Below are positions 11,609 through 22,827 of a stretch of DNA of 64,000 nucleotides, piece by piece. The notes under the pieces were generated by a model. That model searched no databases. It was given only the letters and a program-made list of their open reading frames with translations, and was not told the origin of the DNA. The stretch is taken from the NCBI RefSeq assembly GCF_000599885.1, contig NZ_JFGT01000002.1, positions 806,001 to 870,000 on the forward strand, given 5' to 3'. Source of the stretch: Pantoea sp. IMH (GTDB lineage: Bacteria; Pseudomonadota; Gammaproteobacteria; Enterobacterales; Enterobacteriaceae). A program made the translations under genes and the position numbers. Each line of letters starts with the position of its first letter. The first letter of the stretch is position 1.

Positions 11609-12925
11609 CTATATTCGGCTAAACAACACCATGGACTCCACATGCCCGGTATGGGGAAACATATCAAGCAGCGCGGACCTTTCCAACCGGTAGCCAGATG
11701 ACACAAGTTTTTGCGCATCCCGGGCAAGTGTAGTGGGATTACAGGAAACATAGACCACGCGTTCGGGGGCAAGTTTAATAATGTGCGGCATAACGCCCGC
11801 AGCCCCTGCACGTGCCGGATCCAGTAATACTTTGTTGAACCCTTCAGCGGCCCATGGCTGAAGGGTGACATCCTCTTCCAGGTTGGCCTGGAAAAAGGCC
11901 ACATTATTAAGATTATTCTGCGCAGCATTATACGCACCCTTTTCCGCTAATGCTGTAACCCCCTCCACACCTGTGACACTTTTAACCTGTTTCGCGGCCG
12001 GCAGCGTGAAATTGCCCATACCGCAAAAGAGATCGAGCAGCCGATCGTCTGGCTGAAGATCGAGCCAGTTCAGCGCCGTGCTGACCATTTGCTGATTCAG
12101 CGCCGCGTTGACCTGAATAAAGTCTCGCGGACTGAAGGTGAGCTTCAGGCCTTCAACCTGGTAATAAGGCGTCTCGCCACTCAGCTGCACCAAAGTGTCG
12201 CTTTCCGGCGCCAGATACAAGGCGAGCTGGTGTTTATGCGAAAAGCGTTCCAGTTCTTGTCGATCCTGCGCGCTCAGGGCAGCAAGATGGCGTAAAACCA
12301 GCAGTGGGCCATTATCTGCCTGCACCATCTCAACATGGCCGAGGCGTCTGACGGCCTGTAACCCGCTTAGCATCTGGTGCAACGGCTGGATTAACGCATT
12401 CAGTTCGGGCACAAGTATAGGACACGCTGTCAGGGCGATCAGATCGTTACTGCCCGCCTGGCGAAAGCCCATTTGCAGCGTCTGGCTGCGCAGATGATAG
12501 TTCAGTCCCAGACGGGCGCGCCGCCGGTAGCCGTAGGCTTCTCCCGCAATCACGGTCTCAATGCTGACCGGCTGACCGGTTTCCTGTGACAGCAGCCGCG
12601 CCAGCGCCTTCGCTTTGCTGCTCTGCTGTAACAACGGGGAGACGTGCTGCTGCTGGCAACCGCCGCACTGATAAAAATGGACACACTGCGGCTGCACGCG
12701 CTCAGGACTGGCGGTGAGAATACGCGTTGCCTTGCCCCGGGCGTAAGCGCGTTTCTCGTCGGCAATCTCTACCTCGGCCAGCTCGCCGGGCAGCGCGCCG
12801 CTGACAAAAAGCGCCTTGTCGTTGTAGCGGGCGACGCCCTGCCCCAGCCCGTCCAGATCATTTACCGTCACCCTGACCTTCTGGCGGGTCGTCACGCGCC
12901 GTTTTGCAGAGTAGAATTGCGCCAT
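11609..12925 (-). CDS. rlmD: 23S rRNA (uracil-1939-C5)-methyltransferase
   Basis: RlmD (RumA) methylates U1939 of 23S rRNA using S-adenosylmethionine. It is 438 residues. An N-terminal TRAM domain ([21 protein letters not shown]) is followed by the iron-sulfur cluster cysteines ([15 protein letters not shown] and the later TACPIL). The Rossmann-type methyltransferase domain contains [16 protein letters not shown] and the catalytic cysteine in [12 protein letters not shown]. It is divergent from barA and upstream of relA, the conserved barA/rlmD-relA arrangement. Confidence 0.98.
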   Translation of the reverse strand: MAQFYSAKRRVTTRQKVRVTVNDLDGLGQGVARYNDKALFVSGALPGELAEVEIADEKRAYARGKATRILTASPERVQPQCVHFYQCGGCQQQHVSPLLQQSSKAKALARLLSQETGQPVSIETVIAGEAYGYRRRARLGLNYHLRSQTLQMGFRQAGSNDLIALTACPILVPELNALIQPLHQMLSGLQAVRRLGHVEMVQADNGPLLVLRHLAALSAQDRQELERFSHKHQLALYLAPESDTLVQLSGETPYYQVEGLKLTFSPRDFIQVNAALNQQMVSTALNWLDLQPDDRLLDLFCGMGNFTLPAAKQVKSVTGVEGVTALAEKGAYNAAQNNLNNVAFFQANLEEDVTLQPWAAEGFNKVLLDPARAGAAGVMPHIIKLAPERVVYVSCNPTTLARDAQKLVSSGYRLERSALLDMFPHTGHVESMVLFSRI

Positions 12926-13035
12926 TATTCAGTTTCCCGAGAGTTGTTAGCAAAAAACGTGCGTAGCCTACACCAGCCGCTGGATTAATTCGACCAGTGA
13001 CACGCCGCCGGTTATCTACCCGTTTCAGGAACACT

Positions 13036-15768
13036 ATGACCAAATATAGCCTGCGGGCCCGCATGATGATTTTGATTCTGGCGCCGACCCTGATGATTGG
13101 GCTGCTGCTGAGCACCTTCTTTGTGGTGCATCGCTTTAACGAGCTACAGCGCCAGCTGGTGGATGCCGGCGTCAATATTATCGAGCCGCTGGCGGTCTCC
13201 AGCGAATACGGCATGACATTCAACAACCGGGAATCGGTTCGTCAGCTGGTAAGCCTGCTACACCGCCGCCACTCGGACATTGTGCGTGCTATCACCGTGT
13301 TTGATGCGCAAAACCAGCTGTTCGTCACCTCTAATTATCATGTCAATGCCGCCGGCCTGCGCCTGCCGGACACCGCCCGCCTGCCCGGTACCTTTACCTA
13401 TGAACGAAAGGGCAATTCGGTGATCCTGCGCACGCCCATCGTGTCAGAGAGCTATTATCCCGATGAGCCGCCGACAACAAGCGCCCAATCCAGCGGCAAT
13501 CCGCTGGGCTATATAGCGATTGAGTTAGATCTTCAATCCGTCAGGTTGCAGCAGTATAAAGAGGTTTTTATCTCCACCCTGCTGCTACTCTTTTGCCTCT
13601 GCATCGCCATGCTGTTCGCCTATCGTCTGATGCGCGACGTCACCGGTCCGATACGTGACATGGTGAGTACGGTTGATCGGATTCGCCGTGGCCAGCTGGA
13701 CAGTCGCGTCACCGGGCATATGCTGGGCGAGCTGGATATGCTGAAAAACGGCATCAACTCCATGGCGATGTCGCTGACCGCCTATCATGAAGAGATGCAG
13801 CAGAATATTGACCAGGCGACCTCCGATCTGCGGGAAACGCTGGAGCAGATGGAGATCCAGAACGTCGAACTGGATCTGGCGAAAAAGCGGGCGCAGGAAG
13901 CTGCCCGCATCAAATCTGAATTCCTGGCGAACATGTCGCACGAGTTGCGCACGCCGCTAAACGGCGTGATCGGCTTTACCCGACAAACGCTGAAAACCTC
14001 GCTGAACATTACCCAGCGCGACTACCTGCATACCATTGAGCGATCGGCAAATAACCTGCTGAGTATTATCAATGATGTGCTGGATTTCTCCAAGCTGGAG
14101 GCGGGTAAGCTGGTGCTGGAAACCATTCCGTTCCCGCTGCGCGCCACGCTTGATGAGGTGGTGGTGTTGCTGGCGCAGTCCGCCCATGAAAAGGGGCTGG
14201 AGCTGACGCTCAGCATTCAGCACGATGTCCCGGACAACGCCATTGGCGATCCGCTGCGCATCCAGCAAATTGTGGTTAACCTGCTGGGTAACGCCATTAA
14301 ATTTACCGAACGCGGCAATATTGATATCCGCGTGGAAAAACGATCGCAGAGCAACAACCGGGTCGATCTGGAGGTGCAGATCCATGACACCGGCATCGGC
14401 ATTTCGGAGAAGCAGCAGTCACAGCTCTTTCAGGCTTTCCGTCAGGCGGACGCCAGCATCTCGCGCCGCCATGGCGGAACGGGACTTGGCCTGGTGATTA
14501 CGCAGAAACTGGTCAATGAGATGGGCGGCGAGATCTCGTTCCACAGCCGCCTGAATCATGGCTCCACGTTCTGGTTCCACGTCAATCTGGCGCTCAACCC
14601 GAACGCGGCCAGCGATCCCCGCGCCACCGACTGTCTGGTGGGTAAACGCCTGGCCTATGTGGAGGCCAACGACAGCGCGGCGAAAGCAACGCTGGATATG
14701 CTGGACGCCACCCAGATGACCATCAGCCACAGCAGCACGCTCGACGGCCTGCCCGATGCGCACTACGATGCGCTGCTGATCGGCCTGCCCGTTACGCGTC
14801 ATCAGAGCCATGAGATACCGGCAGAACAGCTGCTGCCGGCGCTTAAGCGCGCTGATAATGTGATTATGGCGCTGCCCTGTCAGATGCAGGTGTATGCCGA
14901 AGAGCTTAAGGTGCGCGGCGTCACTGCCTGTCTGATCAAACCGGTCTCCCTTACCCGCCTGCTGCCGGTATTAATCGATCACCATGCGCGTGAAGGTGAA
15001 GTGCTTCCCCGCCGACAGCGCCTGCCGCTCAGGGTCATGGCGGTGGATGACAACCCGGCCAACCTGAAGCTGATCGGGGCGCTGCTGGAAGAGCAGGTGG
15101 AAACCATCATTTTATGCGACAGCGGCGAAGCGGCCATTCAGCAGGCAAAAACGCATGAGCTGGATATTATTCTGATGGATATTCAGATGCCGGAGATCGA
15201 CGGGATTCGCGCCAGCGAAATTATTCGCGAGTTTCCGCATCACGCTTCCACCCCGATTATTGCCGTCACCGCGCATACGCTGGATGGCGAACGCGAGCAG
15301 CTGATTAAGGCGGGCATGAACGACTATCTGGCCAAGCCTATCGACGAAGTTAAGCTGGGACAGCTGCTGGCGTGTTATACGCCGGGCGTCACCCAGGTAC
15401 GGTTACATCCTCCCGGTCTTTCTCCTTCGCTCGACTGGCAGCTTGCCCTGCGTCAGGCGGCCAATAAACCCGATCTGGCGCGCGACCTGCTGCAAATGCT
15501 GGTGGACTTCCTGCCTGAGGTGACATCCCTGGTGGAACGCTTTATGGCGGAAGATAACGTGCCGGAGCTGCGGGATATTATTCACAAGCTGCACGGCAGC
15601 GCCAGCTACAGCGGCGTCCCCAGGCTCAAGCAGCTCTGCCAGCAGCTCGATAAAAGCCTGCGCGCGCGCAGCACTATCGCCGACGTTGAGCCGGAACTTT
15701 TCGAGTTACTGGATGAGATGGAAAACGTGACGAGGCTGGCGAAGGAGATCCTGACGCTGCCACGGTAA
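13036..15768 (+). CDS. barA: Hybrid sensor histidine kinase BarA
   Basis: BarA phosphorylates the response regulator UvrY in response to short-chain carboxylates, and UvrY activates csrB and csrC. The start is the ATG at 13036 ([22 protein letters not shown]), giving 910 residues. Order: transmembrane segment 1 (about 10-31), periplasmic domain, transmembrane segment 2 (about 177-196), HAMP, and HisKA with the phospho-acceptor His in [19 protein letters not shown]. These are followed by HATPase_c ([12 protein letters not shown]), a receiver domain with the Asp in [11 protein letters not shown], and an HPt domain with the His in [11 protein letters not shown]. One of its target genes, csrB, lies 11 kb downstream. 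Confidence 0.98.
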   Translation: MTKYSLRARMMILILAPTLMIGLLLSTFFVVHRFNELQRQLVDAGVNIIEPLAVSSEYGMTFNNRESVRQLVSLLHRRHSDIVRAITVFDAQNQLFVTSNYHVNAAGLRLPDTARLPGTFTYERKGNSVILRTPIVSESYYPDEPPTTSAQSSGNPLGYIAIELDLQSVRLQQYKEVFISTLLLLFCLCIAMLFAYRLMRDVTGPIRDMVSTVDRIRRGQLDSRVTGHMLGELDMLKNGINSMAMSLTAYHEEMQQNIDQATSDLRETLEQMEIQNVELDLAKKRAQEAARIKSEFLANMSHELRTPLNGVIGFTRQTLKTSLNITQRDYLHTIERSANNLLSIINDVLDFSKLEAGKLVLETIPFPLRATLDEVVVLLAQSAHEKGLELTLSIQHDVPDNAIGDPLRIQQIVVNLLGNAIKFTERGNIDIRVEKRSQSNNRVDLEVQIHDTGIGISEKQQSQLFQAFRQADASISRRHGGTGLGLVITQKLVNEMGGEISFHSRLNHGSTFWFHVNLALNPNAASDPRATDCLVGKRLAYVEANDSAAKATLDMLDATQMTISHSSTLDGLPDAHYDALLIGLPVTRHQSHEIPAEQLLPALKRADNVIMALPCQMQVYAEELKVRGVTACLIKPVSLTRLLPVLIDHHAREGEVLPRRQRLPLRVMAVDDNPANLKLIGALLEEQVETIILCDSGEAAIQQAKTHELDIILMDIQMPEIDGIRASEIIREFPHHASTPIIAVTAHTLDGEREQLIKAGMNDYLAKPIDEVKLGQLLACYTPGVTQVRLHPPGLSPSLDWQLALRQAANKPDLARDLLQMLVDFLPEVTSLVERFMAEDNVPELRDIIHKLHGSASYSGVPRLKQLCQQLDKSLRARSTIADVEPELFELLDEMENVTRLAKEILTLPR

Positions 15769-15844
15769 AGTGGCAGCCAGCAGTCCAGGCTGAGGCCGCT
15801 GGCGTAAAGAAAGCGCCTGGCCGTTAACCGTCAGACGCCAGGGT

Positions 15845-16993
15845 TCAGCGGCGGGGAAGCTGCTGGCCGATGGCCAGCGAGGCGGCGATATTCCGCGCCG
15901 TCATCCGCACATTTTCCGCTGCGTTGTCCAGCGCTTCCTCAAGCGTACAGATGCTGTAAAGCACGCTGAAGACCGCGTCCAGCCCATGCTGATGCACAAC
16001 GCCGACGTCATCGGTCAGGCTCCCGGCAATACCAATCACCGGCTTGTTGTAGCGCTTCGCCACGTTCGCCACGCCAATCGGCACTTTGCCGTGAATAGTC
16101 TGACTGTCGATGCGTCCTTCCCCGGTGATCACCAGCGTGGCGTCACGCACCAGTTCGTCCAGCCCCAGCGCTTCGGTAACGATTTCAATGCCGCGCCGCA
16201 GCTCAGCCTGGCAGAACGCGTGCAGGGCAACACCCATCCCGCCAGCCGCGCCGCCGCCGGGAACAGAAAGCACATCAATACCGAGATCGCGTTTAATCAT
16301 CTCCGCAAAGTGCGCCAGCGCGTTATCCAGCTGCGTGACCCGTTCCGGCGTGGCGCCTTTCTGTGGCCCGAATACCGCGGAGGCGCCCTCTTTCCCCAGC
16401 AGCGGATTTGTCACATCGCAGGCCACTTCGAACCGGCAATGCTGGATGCGCGCATCAAAGTCGCTCATATCAATCGTGCAGATTTCCGGTAACGCGCCGC
16501 CGCCATAGCCGATTTGCCGTCCCTGCTTATCCAGCAGCTTAGCGCCCAGCGCCTGGACCATCCCGGCGCCGCCGTCATTGGTGGCGCTGCCGCCGATGCC
16601 GATAATGAAATGTGCCACGCCTTTATCCAGCGCGTTGCGGATCAGCTCGCCGGTTCCCCAGGAGGTGGTAATCATCGGATCGCGCTTTGCGGCAGGCACC
16701 AGCTCCAGACCGCTGGCGGCCGCCATTTCAATATAGGCGCAGCTCCCGTCACCGGACAGGCCATAAAAAGCGGGCACGCTCGCGCCCAGCGGCCCGGTCA
16801 CCTCCAGCCGGACGATATGACCGTCAGTGGCGGCCACCATCGCCTCTACCGTTCCCTCACCGCCGTCAGCAACCGGCAGTTTAACGTAATGGGCATCGGG
16901 AAAGATTTCACGAAAACCCAACTCGATCTGCGTCGCCACCTGCTGAGCAGAGAGACTCTCTTTATATGAATCCGGTGCGATTACTATTCTCAT
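15845..16993 (-). CDS. garK: Glycerate 2-kinase
   Basis: GarK phosphorylates D-glycerate to 2-phosphoglycerate, the last step of glucarate/galactarate breakdown. It is 382 residues, the usual length of the family. It starts MRIVIAPDSYKESLSA and contains the glycine-rich IGIGGSATNDGGAGM segment, the PGGGAAGGMG stretch and VITGEGRIDSQT, all hallmarks of the type 1 glycerate kinase family. It is the last gene of the gudP-gudX-gudD-garL-garR-garK run, 76 bp after garR, and converges on barA. In E. coli garK belongs to the separate garPLRK operon, so its position next to barA differs. Confidence 0.95.
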   Translation of the reverse strand: MRIVIAPDSYKESLSAQQVATQIELGFREIFPDAHYVKLPVADGGEGTVEAMVAATDGHIVRLEVTGPLGASVPAFYGLSGDGSCAYIEMAAASGLELVPAAKRDPMITTSWGTGELIRNALDKGVAHFIIGIGGSATNDGGAGMVQALGAKLLDKQGRQIGYGGGALPEICTIDMSDFDARIQHCRFEVACDVTNPLLGKEGASAVFGPQKGATPERVTQLDNALAHFAEMIKRDLGIDVLSVPGGGAAGGMGVALHAFCQAELRRGIEIVTEALGLDELVRDATLVITGEGRIDSQTIHGKVPIGVANVAKRYNKPVIGIAGSLTDDVGVVHQHGLDAVFSVLYSICTLEEALDNAAENVRMTARNIAASLAIGQQLPRR

Positions 16994-17069
16994 ACGTTAT
17001 CCGGGCGCTGTTGAACCGGCCAGAGCCGGCGGTGCGGATCCCGGCTCTGCGATGAGCCGGATTTAAGGG

Positions 17070-17954
17070 CTACTTGGTAATTTCAACTTTCGCTAATTTT
17101 TCATAGTAGCAAGCCAGCGCGCTGTGGTCGGCAGTACCGAGCCCGTCCGCACGCAGCGCCTGCATCATTTCCATTACCGCTGCGGTCAGCGGCAGCTGGC
17201 TGCCGACATCATGAGAGGTTTCCAGCGCATTAGCTAAATCCTTGATATGCAGATCGATGCGGAATCCCGGCTTAAAATTGCGATCCATCACCATTGGCGC
17301 TTTAGCATCCAGCACGGTGCTACCCGCCAGGCCGCCACGGATCGCCTGATAGACCAGATCCGGATTCACTCCGGCTTTGGTAGCCAGCGTTAACGCTTCC
17401 GACATCGCCGCGATGTTCAGCGCCACGATGACCTGATTCGCCAGCTTGGTCACGTTACCTGCGCCAATATCGCCCGTATGCACGACCGACCCAGCCATGG
17501 CTTTCATAATGTCGTAGCATTTATCGAACAGCGCTTTATCACCGCCCACCATCACTGACAGCGTTCCCTCGATGGCTTTCGGCTCACCGCCGCTCACCGG
17601 CGCATCAAGCAGAGCGATATCTTTCTTCGCCAGCGCTTCATGGATCTCACGGCTGGCCAGCGGCGCGATAGAACTCATATCGATCACGATGGTGCCGGGC
17701 TTCGCGCCCTGAATCACGCTCTCTTCGCCCAACAGCGCTTCTTTCACATGGGGCGAGTTGGGCAGCATAGTGATGATAACATCGCTCTGCTCGGCCACCG
17801 CCTTCGCACTTGGGGCGGAAACCGCACCCAGGCTTATCAGTTCCGCTTCGTTAGCCTGATGAGAGTCACGCACCACCAGCGAATAGCCAGCTTTCAGCAG
17901 ATTTTTGCTCATGGGTTTGCCCATGATGCCAAGACCAATAAATCCAATTTTCAT
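17070..17954 (-). CDS. garR: 2-hydroxy-3-oxopropionate (tartronate semialdehyde) reductase
   Basis: GarR reduces tartronate semialdehyde to D-glycerate with NADH/NADPH. The 294-residue protein is a beta-hydroxyacid dehydrogenase. The N-terminal Rossmann loop is IGFIGLGIMGKPMSKNL (residues 2-18). The substrate-binding DAPVSGGEPKAIEGTLSVMVGG stretch follows near residue 116, and the catalytic lysine is in GNVTKLANQ near 170. It lies 21 bp downstream of garL and 76 bp upstream of garK in the same operon. A paralogous GlxR is possible by sequence alone, but the neighbours favour GarR. Confidence 0.95.
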   Translation of the reverse strand: MKIGFIGLGIMGKPMSKNLLKAGYSLVVRDSHQANEAELISLGAVSAPSAKAVAEQSDVIITMLPNSPHVKEALLGEESVIQGAKPGTIVIDMSSIAPLASREIHEALAKKDIALLDAPVSGGEPKAIEGTLSVMVGGDKALFDKCYDIMKAMAGSVVHTGDIGAGNVTKLANQVIVALNIAAMSEALTLATKAGVNPDLVYQAIRGGLAGSTVLDAKAPMVMDRNFKPGFRIDLHIKDLANALETSHDVGSQLPLTAAVMEMMQALRADGLGTADHSALACYYEKLAKVEITK

Positions 17955-17975
17955 GCTGTTCTCCTGAACGACGGG

Positions 17976-18749
17976 TTATTTTTTAAAGCGATCGCAAAGT
18001 GCCTGGGTGGCGCCACGGAAAACGCCAACATCACTGCCTACGGCGACGAAGCCAGCGCCCCATTCAAGGTAGCGACGCGCATCGGCTTCCACCGGCGCCA
18101 GAATGCCGCTCGGCTTGCCGGCTGCCTTCGCCCGCTCAAAGATATAGTGGATAACCTTGAGCACTTCAGGGTGGGCAGGCTGGCCCAGGTAGCCTAACGC
18201 TGCGGAGAGATCGCCGGGACCGACGAAAATGCCGTCCACGCCCTCGACTGCCGCGATGGCATCAATGTTATCTACCGCCTGCTGGGTTTCGATCTGAACC
18301 AGTAGCGTAATGTTGTCGTTAACGGTGGTGTTATATTCAGGCACCGTGCCGTACATGTTGCTGCGGTGAGAGACGGAAACGCCCCGGATGCCCAGCGGCG
18401 GATAGCGTGTAGAGGCAACAGCCCGCACCGCCTCTTCTTCCGTCTCGACAAAAGGAATTAAAAAGTTTGAAAAGCCGATATCGAGCAGGCGCTTGATGAT
18501 GACCGGCTCATTGCAGGGCGGACGCACCACTGGCGCGCTGGCGCTGCCTTTCAGCGCCATCAACTGTGGCACAAAGGTGGTGATATCGTTTGGCGCATGT
18601 TCGCCATCAAGCACCAGCCAGTCAAAGCCCGCCAGGCCCAGAATTTCGGTCGTTGTCGGGTTGGCCAGCGCGCACCAGCTACCGATAAGCGTTTCGCCGG
18701 CCAGCAGACGCTGGCGGAAGCTGTTTGGGTTACTTACATAGCTCATCAC
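17976..18749 (-). CDS. garL: 5-keto-4-deoxy-D-glucarate aldolase
   Basis: GarL cleaves 5-keto-4-deoxy-D-glucarate to pyruvate and tartronate semialdehyde. It is a class II HpcH/HpaI-family aldolase of 257 residues. Visible are the catalytic histidine in [23 protein letters not shown], the metal-binding glutamate in [13 protein letters not shown] and the aspartate in [10 protein letters not shown]. The first two codons are both ATG (18749 and 18746) and the exact start is open. It follows gudD by about 17 bp, so it is very likely cotranscribed with the dehydratases whose product it uses. Confidence 0.96.
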   Translation of the reverse strand: MMSYVSNPNSFRQRLLAGETLIGSWCALANPTTTEILGLAGFDWLVLDGEHAPNDITTFVPQLMALKGSASAPVVRPPCNEPVIIKRLLDIGFSNFLIPFVETEEEAVRAVASTRYPPLGIRGVSVSHRSNMYGTVPEYNTTVNDNITLLVQIETQQAVDNIDAIAAVEGVDGIFVGPGDLSAALGYLGQPAHPEVLKVIHYIFERAKAAGKPSGILAPVEADARRYLEWGAGFVAVGSDVGVFRGATQALCDRFKK

Positions 18750-18766
18750 TCTCTCCAGAAACAGAA

Positions 18767-20107
18767 TTAGCGCACCAGGCAGGGGCGTTTATTGTCGAAT
18801 GTCCACTCAGGTACCAGGAACTGCATAGCCTGCGCATCGTCCCGCGCGCCCAGCCCATGTTGCTGATAAAGCGCATTGGCTTTCATGACCTGATCCATAT
18901 CCAGCTCAACGCCGAGGCCCGGCTGGGTGGGCACCTCAACCAGGCCACCTTTGATTTGCAGCGGCGCTTTGGTCAGGCGCTGGTTCCCTTCCTGCCAGAT
19001 CCAGTGGGTATCAATGGCGGTAACTTTGCCTGGCGCAGCCGCCGCCACGTGGGTAAACATCGCCAGTGAAATATCAAAATGGTTATTAGAGTGAGAACCC
19101 CAGGTGAGGCCAAATTCGTGGCACATTTGCGCCACGCGGACGGAGCCCTGCATCGTCCAGAAATGGGGGTCCGCCAGCGGAATATCGACGGACTGCAGCG
19201 ATAAAGTATGACCCATCTGCCGCCAGTCGGTAGCGATCATATTGGTGGCCGTGGGCAGACCGGTCGCGCGACGAAACTCTGCCATCACTTCCCGGCCTGA
19301 ATAGCCCTGCTCTGCGCCACAGGGATCTTCTGCATAGGCCAGCACATTTTTCAGCTGCTTACCGAGGGTAATCGCCTCATTCAGTGACCAGGCGCCGTTA
19401 GGATCGAGCGTGATGCGGGCTTCAGGAAAGCGCTTCGCCAGCGCCGTCACGGCCTCCGCTTCCTCACTGCCCGCCAGCACGCCGCCCTTCAGTTTGAAGT
19501 CATTAAAGCCATATTTCTCATAGGCGGCTTCAGCCAGCCTGACCACGCTCTCCGGACTCAGCGCTTCTTCATGCCGCAGACGATACCAGTCGCAGGGATC
19601 GTCGCTCTGGCTCTGGTAATCCAGCGAGGTTTTACGGCGATCGCCGATGTAGAAGAGATAGCCGAGCATTTCGACCTGGTCACGCTGCTGCCCGTCGCCA
19701 AGCAGAGAAGCGACGTTGACGCCCAGATGCTGCCCGAGTAAATCCAGCAGCGCGGCTTCAATACCGGTCACCACATGGATGGTCGTGCGCAAATCGAAAG
19801 TCTGATTACCACGGCCACCCGCATCGCGATCGGCGAACGTCTGGCGCACCAGGCTGAGCAGGTTTTTGTATTCGCCAAGGCCGTGACCGACGACCAGCGC
19901 GGCAGCATCTTCCAGCGTCTGGCGAATTTTCTCGCCGCCCGGCACTTCACCGACGCCGGTATGGCCTGAATTATCCTTGATGATAACAATGTTACGGGTG
20001 AAATAAGGCGCGTGGGCACCGCTGAGGTTAAGCAGCATACTGTCGTGCCCGGCCACCGGGATGACCTGCATCTCGGTGACGCGCGGGGTTGAGTGGTCTT
20101 GACTCAT
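18767..20107 (-). CDS. gudD: D-glucarate dehydratase
   Basis: GudD dehydrates D-glucarate (and L-idarate) to 5-keto-4-deoxyglucarate. It is 446 residues, from the enolase superfamily mandelate-racemase group. The catalytic KxK is in [13 protein letters not shown] (near residue 205). The metal ligands follow in [24 protein letters not shown] and [11 protein letters not shown], and the catalytic histidine is in [13 protein letters not shown] (near 339). It is distinguished from the adjacent paralogue gudX by E. coli GudD-like segments ([27 protein letters not shown]). It lies 26 bp downstream of gudX and 17 bp upstream of garL. Confidence 0.97.
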   Translation of the reverse strand: MSQDHSTPRVTEMQVIPVAGHDSMLLNLSGAHAPYFTRNIVIIKDNSGHTGVGEVPGGEKIRQTLEDAAALVVGHGLGEYKNLLSLVRQTFADRDAGGRGNQTFDLRTTIHVVTGIEAALLDLLGQHLGVNVASLLGDGQQRDQVEMLGYLFYIGDRRKTSLDYQSQSDDPCDWYRLRHEEALSPESVVRLAEAAYEKYGFNDFKLKGGVLAGSEEAEAVTALAKRFPEARITLDPNGAWSLNEAITLGKQLKNVLAYAEDPCGAEQGYSGREVMAEFRRATGLPTATNMIATDWRQMGHTLSLQSVDIPLADPHFWTMQGSVRVAQMCHEFGLTWGSHSNNHFDISLAMFTHVAAAAPGKVTAIDTHWIWQEGNQRLTKAPLQIKGGLVEVPTQPGLGVELDMDQVMKANALYQQHGLGARDDAQAMQFLVPEWTFDNKRPCLVR

Positions 20108-20133
20108 AACGTATTCCTTATAACTGATGGCAT

Positions 20134-21471
20134 TCAGCGACCGAAGGCGGGGCGTTTGCGATCGAAGGCCCAGCCGGGGATAAGATACTGCATCGCCGCA
20201 GCATCATTGCGCGAACCGCCTGGCAGGGATTTATAGCACTGATGCGCTTTCTCAACCTGCGCCCAGTCCAGCTCCACACCCAGTCCGGGCGCATCCGGGA
20301 CGGCGATTTTCCCGTCGTGAATTTGCAGCGGCGCTTTCGTCAGGCGCTGATCGCCCTCCTGCCAGATCCAGTGCGTGTCGATCGCGGTTGGCTTGCCAGG
20401 TGCAGCGGCACCAACATGAGTGAACATCGCCAGCGAAATATCAAAGTGGTTATTTGAATGGCAGCCCCAGGTGAGACCCCACTCGTCACAGAGTTGGGCA
20501 ACCCGCACCGCGCCACTTAACGTCCAGAAATGCGGGTCGGCCAGCGGGATATCCACGGCGTTGAGCATGACGGCATGATTAAGCTCACGCCAGTTGGTGG
20601 CGATCATATTGGTCGCCACCGGTAACCCGGTTGCCCGGCGAAACTCCGCCATCACCTCACGGCCCGAATATCCCTGTTCTGCACCGCAGGGATCTTCGGC
20701 ATAGGTCAGAATGCCCTGCATCCCTTTACAGAGCGCGATGGCTTCATCGAGATACCAGGCGCCGTTGGGATCGACGGTGATACGCGCTTCCGGGAAGCGT
20801 TTTTTCATCGCCTTAACGGCCTCAATCTCCTGCTCGCCGGGCAGTACGCCACCCTTCAGCTTGAAATCTTTGAAGCCATATTTATCCTGGGCAGCCTCGG
20901 CCAGCCTGACCACGGCAGCACTGTCCATCGCCTTTTGATGGCGCAGGTGATACCAGTCGTGACCGCGCCGGTCACCGGCCAGGTATGGCAGATCGGTTTG
21001 CTCACGATCGCCGATATAGAACAGATAGCCCAGCACCGTCACTTCATCGCGCTGCTTGCCTGGCCCTAACAGTTCCGCAACAGGTACGTTGAGGCACTGT
21101 CCCAGCAGGTCAAGCAGCGCCGCTTCCAGCGCGGCGACGGCATTGACGCGTAGCTCAAAGGTCCAGGCGCCTTTACCAAAGGTGTCGAAATCGGCCGACT
21201 GATTGCCTTTGTGCACTTCCTGCACCAGGCGATTCATTCTTGCCACTTCTTTCCCTTTAACCTGGGGAATCGCATTCACCAGCGTCTGGTAAATCGTCTC
21301 GCCGCCCGGAGCCTCTCCAACGCCGGTATGCCCGGCACTGTCGGTCAGCACCACGATATTCCGGGTGAAGTAAGCACCATGTGCGCCGCCTATATTCAAC
21401 AGCATGCTGTCATGTCCGGCGACGGGAATGACTTTCATATCAGTGACGACCGGGCTGCTCTGCGTGTTCAT
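20134..21471 (-). CDS. gudX: Glucarate dehydratase-related protein GudX
   Basis: GudX is a paralogue of D-glucarate dehydratase; in E. coli it has weaker dehydratase activity and an uncertain role. It is 445 residues and similar to gudD along its whole length, so the two are an old tandem duplication. The KxK motif ([13 protein letters not shown]), the [12 protein letters not shown] metal region and the histidine in [13 protein letters not shown] are all kept; GudX has Cys where GudD has Ser before that histidine. The diagnostic segment [19 protein letters not shown] is that of E. coli GudX. It is 9 bp downstream of gudP. Confidence 0.96.
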   Translation of the reverse strand: MNTQSSPVVTDMKVIPVAGHDSMLLNIGGAHGAYFTRNIVVLTDSAGHTGVGEAPGGETIYQTLVNAIPQVKGKEVARMNRLVQEVHKGNQSADFDTFGKGAWTFELRVNAVAALEAALLDLLGQCLNVPVAELLGPGKQRDEVTVLGYLFYIGDREQTDLPYLAGDRRGHDWYHLRHQKAMDSAAVVRLAEAAQDKYGFKDFKLKGGVLPGEQEIEAVKAMKKRFPEARITVDPNGAWYLDEAIALCKGMQGILTYAEDPCGAEQGYSGREVMAEFRRATGLPVATNMIATNWRELNHAVMLNAVDIPLADPHFWTLSGAVRVAQLCDEWGLTWGCHSNNHFDISLAMFTHVGAAAPGKPTAIDTHWIWQEGDQRLTKAPLQIHDGKIAVPDAPGLGVELDWAQVEKAHQCYKSLPGGSRNDAAAMQYLIPGWAFDRKRPAFGR

Positions 21472-21480
21472 AAATCGTCC

Positions 21481-22827
21481 TTATAAAGATTTCAGTTCGA
21501 TACGCTTGATGTCACGCACCAGCACCAGATAGCTCAATACAGCGACAAAGGCATGAATACCGACGTAAATCAGCGCGCCGTTGTAAGAACCCGTCGTGGC
21601 GATGATGTAACCGATGGCAATCGGGGTAATGATGCCGGAGGCGTTACCGAACATATTGAACAGCCCGCCGCTCAGGCCACTAATCTCTTTCGGTGCTGTA
21701 TCTGCCATAACCGCCCAGCCCAGCGCACCAATGCCCTTGCCGAAGAAGGCCAGCGCCATAAAGAACACCACCATCCATTCGGTTTCGACGTAGTTACAGA
21801 TCACCATCGAAATCGACAGCATCATGCCGAGGACAATCGGGGTTTTACGGGCGATATTCAGGGAGCCAGTTTTGCGCATCAGCCAGTCGGAAATCACACC
21901 GCCCAGCACGCCGCCGACGAAACCACAAATTGCCGGTACAGAGGCGATAATCCCCGCCTTAAGGATGGACATCCCGCGGTCCTGAACCAGATAGACCGGG
22001 AACCAGGTAATAAAGAAGTAGGTCAGCGCATTGATACAGTACTGACCAAGATAGATCCCCAGCATCATTCGCGAGCTAATCAGCTGTTTGATCTGATGAA
22101 ACTTAACGCTCCAGGGCACCTTGCGCTCATCGACTTTGCGCTGATCCATATTGATCAGAGCACCGCCCTGCTCCATATATTCCAGCTCGGCTTTGTTTAC
22201 GCCAGGGTGATCGGTCGGATCGTGGATCACTTTCAGCCAGATAAAGCTGATGATGATCCCCAGCCCGCCCATAAACCAGAACACGTGCGCCCAACCCACT
22301 TCAGAAGTCAGCCAGCCCATGATTGGGGCGAAGATGACCGTCGCGAAATACTGCGCGGAGTTAAAGATAGCGACGGCCGTGCCGCGCTCCTGAGCGGGGA
22401 ACCAGGCGGCTACGATGCGGCTGTTACCCGGGAAGGAAGGCGCTTCTGCCAGGCCGACCATAAATCGCAGCAGGAACAGCGCCGCTATGATGGTGAAGCC
22501 ACTGAACAGATCGACAAACCCCTGCAACAATGTAAACAGCGACCAGAGGAAAATACTCCAGAAATAGACACGTTTAGAACCGAAGCGGTCCAGCAGCCAG
22601 CCGCCGGGGATCTGACCGATAACGTAAGCCCACGAGAACGCGGAGAAGATATAGCCCAGCCCCACGGGATCGAGGCCGATATCTTTGGACATGGCGGAAC
22701 CGGCAATGGCGATGGTTGCACGATCACCGTAGTTAAATGAGGTGACGATAAACAGCATCACTACTATCCAATAGCGGGCATTAGTTCTTTTTTGCACGGC
22801 GCCCGCAGTATTGCTAACTGAATTCAT
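21481..22827 (-). CDS. gudP: D-glucarate/galactarate MFS transporter
   Basis: Proton-coupled uptake of glucarate (probably also galactarate) across the inner membrane. The 448-residue protein is of the anion:cation symporter branch of the major facilitator superfamily. It has about 12 hydrophobic segments, beginning with RYWIVVMLFIVTSFNYGDRA. The MFS loop motif is at GGWLLDRFGSKRVYFWS, and the FMVGLAEAPSFPGNSRIVAAWFP region is typical of GudP/GarP. The ribosome site AGGAG is 7 bp before the ATG. It is first in the six-gene operon and divergent from garD. GarP would be the alternative name; the linkage to gudX and gudD favours gudP. Confidence 0.94.
   Translation of the reverse strand: MNSVSNTAGAVQKRTNARYWIVVMLFIVTSFNYGDRATIAIAGSAMSKDIGLDPVGLGYIFSAFSWAYVIGQIPGGWLLDRFGSKRVYFWSIFLWSLFTLLQGFVDLFSGFTIIAALFLLRFMVGLAEAPSFPGNSRIVAAWFPAQERGTAVAIFNSAQYFATVIFAPIMGWLTSEVGWAHVFWFMGGLGIIISFIWLKVIHDPTDHPGVNKAELEYMEQGGALINMDQRKVDERKVPWSVKFHQIKQLISSRMMLGIYLGQYCINALTYFFITWFPVYLVQDRGMSILKAGIIASVPAICGFVGGVLGGVISDWLMRKTGSLNIARKTPIVLGMMLSISMVICNYVETEWMVVFFMALAFFGKGIGALGWAVMADTAPKEISGLSGGLFNMFGNASGIITPIAIGYIIATTGSYNGALIYVGIHAFVAVLSYLVLVRDIKRIELKSL

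Noticed and set aside
15800..15845. Imperfect inverted repeat between barA and garK (CCTGGC ... GCCAGG)
   Set aside because: Short arms, long loop and no T-run on either strand; not enough to call a terminator.
21553..22740. 395-codon plus-strand frame antisense to gudP
   Set aside because: Composition is His/Gln/Arg-rich with no domain; it is the shadow of the MFS transporter reading frame.
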